From: Planctomycetaceae bacterium
GTDB lineage: Bacteria > Planctomycetota > Phycisphaerae > SM23-33
NCBI GenBank assembly: GCA_021371965.1
Contig: JAJFVE010000183.1
Location: 46,307-110,306 of the forward strand
Direction of reading: 5' to 3'
Length of the DNA stretch: 64,000 nucleotides
Shown: piece after piece, positions 53,127 to 60,845 of the stretch
Position numbering within the stretch: the first letter of the stretch is position 1
How the letters are laid out: the number at the start of each line of letters is the position of its first letter
The notes under the pieces: model-generated
What the model saw: only the letters and a program-made list of their open reading frames with translations
Databases searched by the model: none
Told to the model about the DNA's origin: nothing
Made by a program: the position numbers and the translations under genes

Positions 53127-54229
53127 CCATGGAAAGGTTTTGCCGGCTCCGGGCACTTTCGGCGATCACCCTGGCGGGGATGATCCTGCCCCTTGTTGGC
53201 GGATGCGCGCACCCGCTGCAAATCCGGATGAATGCGGAAAAAGCCTGGACCGAAGCCGACGTCGTCCTTCGTCGCTGCGCGCAGGACAGCGACGCCCGCA
53301 CGCGATGGATGGCCCTGGAGGCCCTGGCCTGCACCGAAGGCAAGTCGGCCGGCCCGATCTTTCTCAATGCCCTGAGCGACCCCAGCCCCGGCGTGCGCAG
53401 CGCCGCGGCCATGGCCATCGGCGACGTGGAGTACGCCCCCGCCAAGAGTGTTCTTCAGGCGATGGCCCAGTCGAAGGGCAGCAACTTCTGGGAGACCGAC
53501 CGGCGCACGTACTGTGCAGTGATTTTTGCCTTGTATCGCCTGGGCGATTCATCGCGCGCACAGGACCTGGCCGTGCTGCTGCGCGACAAGGAAAGCGAAG
53601 TGCGCGGCAGCGCCGCGCTCATCATGGGGCGCATCGACCACGAGTCGGCCGTGCGCCATCTCAAGATGCAGCAGCGAGACGAGCAGGACCGCATGGTGCA
53701 GATCCAGATTGTCGAGTCGCTGTCGCTGCTGGGCGACCGCGCGTCGCTGCGATATCTGGAAACCTACTCCAAGACCCCCACGGAGTTCCTGCAGGTGGTG
53801 GCCGTGCACGCCATGGGGCGCGTCAAGCCTGCCAGCATGTTCAAGGGAACGCTGGAGTCGCTGTTGTGCAGCGACCAGCCGGTCCTGGTGCGCGTGGCGG
53901 CGGCAGGGGCACTGGGGCGGCAGGGGTACTTCGACCATAGCGGATACGAGTTGTGCATGAACAGCCTTCGCGAGCCCGCGGCCGTTTTGCGACGTGAGAT
54001 GAAGGGCGATTATAAAATTACAGAGGAAATTTGCGACGTGCTCCGCGAGTTGGCGGCGACGTCGTTGGGATACATGGGCAAGGATGGCGCGGTCGACGAC
54101 CTGTTCCCGCTGATGCACAGCACCCGCGGGCCGACGCGCGTCGTGGCGGCGATGAGCGTGCGGCGCCTGCTGGGTCAAGGGCAGACGATGCGCCCGCGCG
54201 CGGCCTCGGCGGTGTGGAAGTGGTGGTAG
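53123..54229 (+). CDS. HEAT-repeat lipoprotein
   Basis: 368 residues from ATG 53123 (AGGAG upstream, ATGA overlap with lnt). The signal peptide ends in lipobox LVGGC (about residues 23-27). The rest is a series of HEAT/PBS-lyase-type helical repeats (DARTRWMALEALACTEG, SPGVRSAAAMAIGDVEYAPA, EVRGSAALIMGRID, RVAAAGALGRQGYF). It is probably a periplasmic scaffold anchored to a membrane. Co-translation with lnt suggests shared regulation rather than a shared reaction. Confidence 0.88.
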   Translation: MTMERFCRLRALSAITLAGMILPLVGGCAHPLQIRMNAEKAWTEADVVLRRCAQDSDARTRWMALEALACTEGKSAGPIFLNALSDPSPGVRSAAAMAIGDVEYAPAKSVLQAMAQSKGSNFWETDRRTYCAVIFALYRLGDSSRAQDLAVLLRDKESEVRGSAALIMGRIDHESAVRHLKMQQRDEQDRMVQIQIVESLSLLGDRASLRYLETYSKTPTEFLQVVAVHAMGRVKPASMFKGTLESLLCSDQPVLVRVAAAGALGRQGYFDHSGYELCMNSLREPAAVLRREMKGDYKITEEICDVLRELAATSLGYMGKDGAVDDLFPLMHSTRGPTRVVAAMSVRRLLGQGQTMRPRAASAVWKWW

Positions 54230-54297
54230 ACATCGCCGGGGCGGCGATGCCCCCAAATGCTCTGACGAAAGTTTGCCGGCCGTGCCGATAAAAGCGC

Positions 54298-54325
54298 TTG
54301 ACCGGCCGTGGGCGTAGTCTAGAAT
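54298..54325 (+). promoter_or_regulatory. Promoter of the coiled-coil/mreB gene set
   Basis: TTGACC (54298-54303), 16 nt, TAGAAT (54320-54325). A leader of about 90 nt follows. A CATCGCC/GGCGATG hairpin at 54231-54249, just after the HEAT gene, may end the preceding transcript. Confidence 0.7.
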
Positions 54326-54424
54326 CAAAGCCGGGCGGATGTTGCCCCGGACGTAAGGAACGAGGCGCCAGGGGCTCCTCCCGGCGCGCCCGGTAACCGC
54401 GAGATACATTGAAGGAGATGCGAC

Positions 54425-55327
54425 TTGAGTATTTTAACCAAGATCAGCGTGGTCGTTTTGGTCCTGCTGATACTCTTCTCCGTGCCGGTGTTCGTCCGGC
54501 AGGCCACTGTTCCGGTGAACTGGAAGAACCAGGCCACCGAACTGCAGGGGCGCATCAAGGTGATGGAGATGCAGTCGCGCCACAATGCCCTCATCGTTCA
54601 ACGCAGCAACGATGACAATCAGCGCCTCTCCAACGAACTCCAGGCCCTTCGCGCCTCCACCACCACCGACCTCACCCGCATGCGGGGAGACCTGATGGAC
54701 ACCCAGGGCAAGCTCGCCGACGAACAGAACGAGCGCAAGAAGGAGACGCAGATCCGCGCCGGACTCCAGGGCAACCTCGACCTCGAGATCAAGCAGCGAA
54801 CGCTCCTGCAAGAGCAGCTCAATGTCGCTGAAAAGGAAAAGGGGATGCTCGAAACCAAGTCGCGACGACTGGAAGAGCAGACCAAGGAACAGCAGGCCCA
54901 GATTGAACTGGCCGGCAAAGTGGCCGCCACGCTCCGCGAAGAAATCGCCGAGCTCAACGAACGCATCAAGAACCTTGAGGCCCAGGTCGCCGAGGGCGCT
55001 CCCGCCGGCGGCGCCGTGCCCGCCATTGCCGTCGGCGCTGCCGGTGGCGGCGAAGGCGCTCGCGCCGAACCGAACCTGCCCGACGTGGCCCCGCAGATCG
55101 ACGGCACTGTCACTACCGTGCGCGGCGACCTGGCCGGAATCAACCTCGGCTCGGCCAAGGGCATGAAGGCCGGCATGAAGCTCATCGTCTTCCGCGGTTC
55201 GCAGTTCGTCGGATACCTGCGCGTGCAGGAAGTCGGCGTCGACCAGTCGGCCGGCACCCTCTTCGAGCAGCGCACCGACGTCAAGCAGGGCGACAAAGTT
55301 ACCACCAACCTGCTGCGGAAGCAGTAA
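54425..55327 (+). CDS. Membrane-anchored coiled-coil protein with C-terminal beta domain (MreC-like architecture)
   Basis: 300 residues from TTG 54425, with AAGGAG upstream at good spacing. One N-terminal transmembrane helix (ISVVVLVLLILFSVPVFV), a long coiled coil (about residues 32-185), a Gly/Ala-rich linker, and a C-terminal beta domain (about 225-298: GTVTTVRGDLAGINLGSAKG, GSQFVGYLRVQEVGVDQSAG). This order (membrane helix, coiled coil, beta barrel) is that of MreC, and the gene is two upstream of mreB, but sequence similarity to MreC is not evident to me. It is alternatively a planctomycete-specific envelope protein. Confidence 0.8.
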   Translation: MSILTKISVVVLVLLILFSVPVFVRQATVPVNWKNQATELQGRIKVMEMQSRHNALIVQRSNDDNQRLSNELQALRASTTTDLTRMRGDLMDTQGKLADEQNERKKETQIRAGLQGNLDLEIKQRTLLQEQLNVAEKEKGMLETKSRRLEEQTKEQQAQIELAGKVAATLREEIAELNERIKNLEAQVAEGAPAGGAVPAIAVGAAGGGEGARAEPNLPDVAPQIDGTVTTVRGDLAGINLGSAKGMKAGMKLIVFRGSQFVGYLRVQEVGVDQSAGTLFEQRTDVKQGDKVTTNLLRKQ

Positions 55328-55337
55328 AGAGGCCGAT

Positions 55338-55550
55338 ATGACTGAAGGACGACCCAGCCAACCTGTTGTCACGGTCAAACCGCAATCGGATATCTATACG
55401 TTCCTGATTATTCTGGCCATCGTGGCTCTGGCCGTCGGCGTCGGCTTTGCACTGTACAACCTGTTGTCGGTCAACGGCTACGGCGGCAACTTTTGGGATA
55501 TCTTCAAAAGCCAGCCGACTTCGCTCCTGCCGCCGCCGGCGGCTGTCTGA
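55338..55550 (+). CDS. Small single-pass membrane protein
   Basis: 70 residues. A polar N-terminus, one transmembrane helix (YTFLIILAIVALAVGVGFAL, residues about 20-39) and a short exported Pro-rich tail. It lies 10 nt after the coiled-coil gene and 105 nt before mreB, so it is likely part of the same operon. No family recognised; far too small to be MreD. Confidence 0.75.
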   Translation: MTEGRPSQPVVTVKPQSDIYTFLIILAIVALAVGVGFALYNLLSVNGYGGNFWDIFKSQPTSLLPPPAAV

Positions 55551-55655
55551 TGTCGCCGGGCGGACCGGCGACGTTACCGGCGGCGGTGTCGCTTCCGGCG
55601 TCTCCGGGATCCTGGGCGGCGTGCTGGAAAAACCTTTGCGGATCGAAATAACTCG

Positions 55656-56708
55656 ATGATATTCGACTCATTACTTGGCCTGTTCTCGATGGACATGGGC
55701 ATCGACCTGGGTACCTGCAATACCCTCGTCTGTGTCCGCGGGCAGGGCATCGTCCTCAACGAGCCCTCGGTGGTGGCCGTCAAACGCGGCACCAACCGCG
55801 TCCTCCAGGGCGGCAACGCCGTGGGCCTGGTCGCCAAGGAAATGCTCGGCAAGACGCCCGGCTCGATCAGCGCCATCCGCCCGATGAAAGACGGCGTCAT
55901 CGCCGACTTCGACATCACCGAGGCCATGCTGGGCTACTTCATCCGCAAGGTCCACAAGCGCCACTCGCTGGTCAAGCCCCGCGTCGTCATCGCCGTTCCC
56001 TCGGGTATCACCGCCGTTGAAAAGCGCGCCGTGCTGAACTCGGCTGAACGCGCCGGGGCACGCAAGGTGTACCTCGTCGAGGAACCCATGGCCTGCGGCA
56101 TCGGCGCCGGCCTGCCCATCACCGAACCGACGGCCTCGATGATCGTCGACGTCGGCGGCGGCACCACGGAAGTGGCCATCATGTCGCTGGCGGATATTTC
56201 TGTCTGCGAATCGATCCGCGTGGCCGGCGACGATATGGACGAAGCCATCGCCGCCCACATGAAGCGCACGTACAACCTGATGATCGGCGAACAGACCGCC
56301 GAAAAGGTCAAGTTCCAGATCGGCTCGGCCGCCCCCATGGAGCAGGAACTGACCATGGAAGTGCGAGGCCGCGACATGATCTCGGGCCTGCCCCGCAAGG
56401 CCGTCATCTCCTCCGAGGAAGTCCGTGAGGCCCTCAAAGAGCCCGTCGGCGCCATCATCGACTGCGTCACGCGCACGCTCGAAAAAGCCGAGCCCGAACT
56501 GGCCGCGGACCTCGTCGACAACGGCATCACCCTCGCCGGCGGCGGTTCGCTGCTTCGCGGCTGCGACACGGTCCTGGCCAACGCCACCGGCCTGAGCGTG
56601 ATCCGCGCCGACGACCCGCTGACCTGCGTAGCCCGCGGCACGGCCGTCTACCTGGAAAACCTCGAGCTCTGGAAAGAGACGATGGAGTCCGACGAGGACG
56701 AGTTCTAG
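55656..56708 (+). CDS. mreB: Rod-shape-determining protein MreB
   Basis: 350 residues, typical length. Actin-fold signatures: MGIDLGTCNTLVCVRGQGIV (phosphate 1), connect 1 (PRVVIAVPSGITAVEKRAV), MIVDVGGGTTEVAIMSL (phosphate 2), LVDNGITLAGGGSLLRG (adenosine loop). MreB filaments guide lateral cell-wall synthesis under the inner membrane. Canonical mreC/mreD do not follow; a membrane-anchored coiled-coil protein and a small membrane protein precede it. The start has no strong Shine-Dalgarno sequence. Confidence 0.97.
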   Translation: MIFDSLLGLFSMDMGIDLGTCNTLVCVRGQGIVLNEPSVVAVKRGTNRVLQGGNAVGLVAKEMLGKTPGSISAIRPMKDGVIADFDITEAMLGYFIRKVHKRHSLVKPRVVIAVPSGITAVEKRAVLNSAERAGARKVYLVEEPMACGIGAGLPITEPTASMIVDVGGGTTEVAIMSLADISVCESIRVAGDDMDEAIAAHMKRTYNLMIGEQTAEKVKFQIGSAAPMEQELTMEVRGRDMISGLPRKAVISSEEVREALKEPVGAIIDCVTRTLEKAEPELAADLVDNGITLAGGGSLLRGCDTVLANATGLSVIRADDPLTCVARGTAVYLENLELWKETMESDEDEF

Positions 56709-56785
56709 TAACCGAGGTCTGTCTTCGCCCCAGGCTGCGTTTATCGCTTTAGGGCTGCCAGCTACTGATCACCGCCGACAGGCTC

Positions 56786-57244
56786 CTAGATGTGCTGCGA
56801 AAACTCGGCAACCTTGGGTTGTGCCAGTCTGCGGTAATCTTCAAATCGCATCCGAATGGCGCGATTGTGCGAGCCGGCGTTGAAGGTGATCGTCTTGCAC
56901 CGCGTCATCGGCTCATCGACGACCGTCTCCAATCCGTATGGTTGGCCAAACGGCGGCTCGGCCCCCAGTTCCGTATCGGGGAAAAGCTCGGCCATCTTAT
57001 CCTCGTTCACCAGCACGCAGTGCCGCGCGTTCAAGGCCGCGGCCAGGCGGTCCAGGTCGATCTTGTGCGTGGCCTGCAGCACCGCCAGCACGCAATGATC
57101 GTCGGCCTCGACAGCCACCGCCTTGGCCACCGCGTCTCCGGTGACATGCTCCTCCGCCGCCAGTTCCTGGGCCGTGTACGCCGTCGGATGGTCGTGCCTC
57201 TCGTATTGTGTGCCCGATTCCTTGATGTATGTTTCGATATCCAT
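56786..57244 (-). CDS. YbaK/EbsC-type aminoacyl-tRNA deacylase domain protein
   Basis: 152 residues, the stand-alone YbaK size. Motifs: AAEEHVTGDAVAKAVAVEAD (conserved Lys), LDRLAAALNARHCVLVNEDK, GAEPPFGQPYGLETVVDE and TITFNAGSHNRAIRMRFEDY. The family hydrolyses mischarged aminoacyl-tRNAs such as Ala- or Cys-tRNA-Pro. Exact specificity is not readable from sequence. Minus strand, convergent with mreB. Confidence 0.9.
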   Translation of the reverse strand: MDIETYIKESGTQYERHDHPTAYTAQELAAEEHVTGDAVAKAVAVEADDHCVLAVLQATHKIDLDRLAAALNARHCVLVNEDKMAELFPDTELGAEPPFGQPYGLETVVDEPMTRCKTITFNAGSHNRAIRMRFEDYRRLAQPKVAEFSQHI

Positions 57245-57280
57245 GGGCGGTCCCTTTCTTCCTCATTATACGACGGGAGC

Positions 57281-57363
57281 AGTAGCCAGAACCGGTAGCC
57301 AGTAGCCCGTGGAGAACTCTTCTTCGTTCTTTCCGGCTACTGGCTACCGGCTCCTGGTTACCG
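57281..57363. repeat. Long palindrome of AGTAGCCAG words
   Basis: Left arm AGTAGCCAGAACCGGTAGCC plus AGTAGCCCG (57281-57309). Right arm CGGCTACTGGCTACCGGCTC plus CTGGTTACCG (57334-57363), the reverse complement with small indels. The right arm includes the stop codon of the HhH-GPD gene. Confidence 0.75.
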
Positions 57364-58035
57364 CCTCACCGGTTGTTTGTGCTCGTCGTGGGCGAACCGC
57401 TGCAACGGGCAACCGCGGCAGATTGCCCGAGGGCGGCAGTGGGTTTTGCCCACGGCTACGAGTTGGGCGTGATAGTCGTTCCACAGCTCTGCGTCTTGGG
57501 GCAGGGCGCGCTCGATCATGCTCTTGATCGCGTCATAGCCGTACCGGCGTTTGGCCAGTCCGTGCCGCAGCAGGATGCGGTGCGTGTAGGCGTCGACGAC
57601 GAAGCTGGGCTTGTGGGCGGCGTACAAGATGATGCTGTCGGCTGTCTCAGGACCGATGCCGTTGATCGCCAGCAGGTCGGCCCGCAGTTGAGGCACATCG
57701 CGATTCAGGAAGGCGGCCAGATTGGCGGTAAAGTCCTCGGCCACGCGGGCGATGAAGTTCTTCAGCCGCCGGGCCTTGATGTTGAAGTACCCCGCCGGGC
57801 GGATCAGTTCGGCCAGCTTTGCCGGCGGCATCTCATGCAGCACGACCAGGTCCAGCGCCGCAGCGGCCTTGAGATTGGTCAGGGCCCGCGCGACGTTGCC
57901 CCAGTTGGTGTTCTGCGTGAGGATGGCCCCGACGCACATTTCCAGAGCCGTATCGCCCGGCCACCAGTTCTGATGCCCAAACCGCCGCCGCATGGCGGCG
58001 TACATGGCCGTCAGTGTTCGAGTGCGATTTCCCAT
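57358..58035 (-). CDS. HhH-GPD superfamily DNA glycosylase (endonuclease III-like)
   Basis: 225 residues from ATG 58035. Helix-hairpin-helix LLAINGIGPETADSIILYA followed by the catalytic Asp region PSFVVDAYTHRIL. A C-terminal iron-sulfur-like loop reads HCRPRAICRGCPL: only three of the four cysteines of the endonuclease III 4Fe-4S cluster are present. The family excises damaged bases; the COG2231-like subgroup is the likely match, with unknown lesion preference. The 3' end runs into a word-repeat palindrome that supplies the stop codon. Confidence 0.9.
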   Translation of the reverse strand: MGNRTRTLTAMYAAMRRRFGHQNWWPGDTALEMCVGAILTQNTNWGNVARALTNLKAAAALDLVVLHEMPPAKLAELIRPAGYFNIKARRLKNFIARVAEDFTANLAAFLNRDVPQLRADLLAINGIGPETADSIILYAAHKPSFVVDAYTHRILLRHGLAKRRYGYDAIKSMIERALPQDAELWNDYHAQLVAVGKTHCRPRAICRGCPLQRFAHDEHKQPVRR

Positions 58036-58071
58036 CACTGCATGGTACCCGCATGTGGGGAGATCGGGGAG

Positions 58072-58140
58072 GTTACGTCCACGAATTGCACGAATGTCAC
58101 GAATGGATCGGAAGAAACCAAAACCAAGACAAAGCAAGCC
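58072..58140. repeat. CACGAATGT word repeat, copy 1
   Basis: GTTACGTCCACGAATTGCAC then GAATGTCACGAATGG, followed by an AAGAAACCAAAACCAAGAC tract. The same unit recurs at 63867-63935. Confidence 0.75.
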
Positions 58141-58186
58141 CCGCCGCCAACAACACTACTGCACGGTCATGATCCAGCCTTGGCGA

Positions 58187-58966
58187 TCAACTCAGCAGGC
58201 GCTGCACGATCGCCGCGTTCTCCTCGACCATGTCGTCCTTGTCGCCGCGGAACATGCCCACGTTCACGACGTCGGTGCTCTTGATGTTGTCGAAGGCGTA
58301 TTCAAACGCCATTGCCGCGTCGATTCGCCCGGCGGCCATGATCTTGTAGCCGACGCACGGCTTGCGCAGGCGTCGGATGCACTCGGTGGCCGCGATCGCA
58401 TCGGTCAACCGGAAGCGATGCCCGCTGCGGGCATGCACGCTGCCGCAGTTGAAGAAGCACACGACGTGGAAGTCCAGCAGGTCCAGGCTGTCCATCCAGT
58501 AATGCGTCAGCGGGTTGTGGGCGGCCGCCCCGACGGGCACCCTGTGCCGCCGCGCGTGGGCCACCCAGGCACGCAGCGTTTTCTCGTCATGGGCGGCGAA
58601 AAGATTGTCCATCCACATGCCGTGAAAATAGAAGGCCTTGGCGCCGATGGCGATAGCGGCATCGACGCAGCCGGGCATGGCCTCCAGCGAAGGCGTGCCG
58701 ACCTGGGCGATCCACTGCAGCTTGCCCCCGCTGCCGAGGTACCGCTTCACCGCCTCGGTCACGTGCGGCGTCTCGTTGTTGGTGACCATCGTGTTGATGC
58801 CCGCGGCTTCGGCGCGATGCCACGTCTCGATGATCTTCTCGGGCGTGTAGTAGTTCACCATCGCCTGGTCGCGCTGCGGCGTCTGATGGCTGTATCCGCC
58901 GAAGGGATTGGCCCCCAGCACCAGTCGCGTCACATTGAGGCCGCAAAAATCGACGCTGGGCAACAT
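58187..58966 (-). CDS. TIM-barrel (aldo/keto-reductase-like) hypothetical protein
   Basis: 259 residues. The sequence has alternating beta and helix segments: LVLGANPFGGYSH, GINTMVTNNETPHVTEAVK, KLQWIAQVGTP, KAFYFHGMWMDN, RVPVGAAAHNPLTHYW, KPCVGYKIMAAGRID and TDVVNVGMFRGDKDDMVEEN. The overall pattern recalls aldo/keto reductases or related barrels, but the catalytic Asp-Tyr-Lys-His tetrad is not recognisable, so I assign no reaction. Minus strand, divergent from the MFS transporter gene. Confidence 0.7.
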   Translation of the reverse strand: MLPSVDFCGLNVTRLVLGANPFGGYSHQTPQRDQAMVNYYTPEKIIETWHRAEAAGINTMVTNNETPHVTEAVKRYLGSGGKLQWIAQVGTPSLEAMPGCVDAAIAIGAKAFYFHGMWMDNLFAAHDEKTLRAWVAHARRHRVPVGAAAHNPLTHYWMDSLDLLDFHVVCFFNCGSVHARSGHRFRLTDAIAATECIRRLRKPCVGYKIMAAGRIDAAMAFEYAFDNIKSTDVVNVGMFRGDKDDMVEENAAIVQRLLS

Positions 58967-59064
58967 TCAGAATCCTCCTGTAAGGAAGCATCGCCATTGT
59001 CGCGTCGGGAGGCGATTTCGTCAACGTGGCGTGCGTCGGCAACGCCCGCTATCATGTTTGCTCC

Positions 59065-60282
59065 ATGAATGACACGCTGCAATCATCCGACGCGCGGCCG
59101 GGCCTGGCGGGGTTTCCCCCTGGCGTGGCGGCGTGTTTTCTTTGGGTATATGTCGCCGAGTTCCTGCCGGTGGGCGTGGTGACGCCGTACCTTCAGCTCT
59201 TTCTCAAGCACGCGGGCTTTGCCGACAAGGATATCGGCCTGCTGCAGGGGGCGATGGGGATGATGACGATGCTGGCCCCGCCGCTGTGGGGATATGTTTC
59301 TGACCGTCTCGGGCGGCCGCGACTGGTGATCGGCGTGGCCGTGCTGGCGACGATTCCGGCGTTCGTGCTGCTGTGGCTGGCGGGCAGTTCGCTCACGGCG
59401 GCCATCGCCGCGATCATGGTCTACGGCTTCTTCCGCGAGCCGATTCTGGCCCTGACGGACGGGCTGACGATGCGGTACATCCACTTGCGCGGCGGCGACT
59501 ACGGGTTTGTTCGCTCGTTCGGGTCTGCCGCGTTTATCGCCGGCGTGTTGGCAATGATGTGCCTGGATGTCGAGAAGATCGCCGACGTGCGGGGGCTGCT
59601 GATGATCGCCATCGTCGTGGGCATGGGCCTACACGCCCTGAGCCTGCTGTCGCTGCCGCCGGTGCATGCGGCCGGCACGCGCGTGAAATATCGCCCGGAC
59701 CTGCGCGTGCTGCTGCAGCGAGGCTTCGTGCTGCTGACGCTGGCGGCCGTGATGGGCCGCATCTCCATGACCGGCTATTACTACTACTTCACGCTGTACC
59801 TGAAGGAGTCGTTGCACGTCGAGCAGACCGGCTGGCTGTGGATCATCGGGCCCATCAGCGAGATCCCGATGATCTTCTTCAGCGGGCGGCTCATGAAGCG
59901 TTTCGGCGTGCGAGGCCTGTTCGGCCTGAGCCTGGTCGGCACGGCCGTGCGACTTTGGGGTTTCGGCTCGGCCACGGCCGCCTGGCAGATCATCCCGCTG
60001 CAACTGCTGCACTCGCTGTCGTTCGGGGCGTTTTTCACTGCCTCGGTAGCGTACATCAGCCGCCTGGTCGCGCCGGAGATGAAGAGCAGCGCCCAATCGA
60101 TGTTCGCGGGAATCGCCTACGGTATGGGATCGCTGATTGGCGGCGCGCTCGGGGGGGCGCTTGTCCATGCGTTGGGATACGCGGGACTGTATTACACTTT
60201 CGCCGGCGTCGCGGTTCTGGGAGTGATTGTGCTGTTGTTTGTTCCCAAAGCGCCGCAAGCGGCAGTAGCCAGCAGCCAGTAG
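59065..60282 (+). CDS. Major facilitator superfamily transporter
   Basis: 405 residues from ATG 59065. Twelve predicted transmembrane helices; loop 2-3 motif GYVSDRLGRPR matches MFS motif A, and loop 8-9 has SGRLMKRFGVRGLFGLS. It resembles the LacY/nucleoside-proton symporter (MFS_1_like) branch, so uptake of a sugar or nucleoside by proton symport is possible but not shown. No Shine-Dalgarno sequence is seen; TATCAT (59050-59055) lies 9 nt upstream and may be a -10 box of a leaderless transcript. Confidence 0.92.
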   Translation: MNDTLQSSDARPGLAGFPPGVAACFLWVYVAEFLPVGVVTPYLQLFLKHAGFADKDIGLLQGAMGMMTMLAPPLWGYVSDRLGRPRLVIGVAVLATIPAFVLLWLAGSSLTAAIAAIMVYGFFREPILALTDGLTMRYIHLRGGDYGFVRSFGSAAFIAGVLAMMCLDVEKIADVRGLLMIAIVVGMGLHALSLLSLPPVHAAGTRVKYRPDLRVLLQRGFVLLTLAAVMGRISMTGYYYYFTLYLKESLHVEQTGWLWIIGPISEIPMIFFSGRLMKRFGVRGLFGLSLVGTAVRLWGFGSATAAWQIIPLQLLHSLSFGAFFTASVAYISRLVAPEMKSSAQSMFAGIAYGMGSLIGGALGGALVHALGYAGLYYTFAGVAVLGVIVLLFVPKAPQAAVASSQ

Positions 60283-60315
60283 AGTTGCTACGTCGTTTCA
60301 GTATTGCGCCCATAA

Positions 60316-60762
60316 TCAGCGATCTGCGGAAGGAACGTCCAGATTTGGACCCGAGGCGTCCGCCTTCGATCCCTTGCCGGGTTTTCCGCGAGCTTCTTTG
60401 CGCGCCTCGGCGGCCAGTTTCTCGTATTCCACCTGAATGCCCGCCAGGTCCGCTTCGTCGAGTTCCTCCAGGTCCAGCAGGGTCGACCGCGCCCCTCGCG
60501 TGACTCGGATCAGTTCATCGAGTTTGACCTGCATGGCCTCGGTGTCGCGATTCTGCGTGCTCTGGATCAGAAAGACCATGAGAAACGTCACGATGGTCGT
60601 GCCGGTATTGATCACCAGCTGCCAGGTGTCGCTGAAACCGAAAAGAGGCCCCAGGACGGCCCAGATCGCCACGACCGCCACGGCAATCACAAAGGCAACC
60701 GGTCGCCCTGTGATATGGGCCGTGTTCTTGGTCAGCCGCGTGAACCATTTGCGACGTTTCAT
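60316..60762 (-). CDS. Low-affinity iron permease family small membrane protein
   Basis: 148 residues. Two transmembrane helices (VAFVIAVAVVAIWAVLGPLF and LVINTGTTIVTFLMVFLIQ) joined by GFSDTWQ, then STQNRDTEAMQVKLDELIR, the hallmark of the PF04120 iron_permease family. A charged cytoplasmic tail follows (EELDEADLAGIQVEYEKL) and ends in a Lys/Gly-rich stretch. Actual iron transport by bacterial members is unproven. Confidence 0.88.
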   Translation of the reverse strand: MKRRKWFTRLTKNTAHITGRPVAFVIAVAVVAIWAVLGPLFGFSDTWQLVINTGTTIVTFLMVFLIQSTQNRDTEAMQVKLDELIRVTRGARSTLLDLEELDEADLAGIQVEYEKLAAEARKEARGKPGKGSKADASGPNLDVPSADR

Positions 60763-60845
60763 CTGCCCCCCTCACGTGGACAGGTACGCTTGCGAAATTA
60801 TATCGCCCCTGCGCGGCCAGCAGCCGTCGTCTTGAGCAGCAGCGA

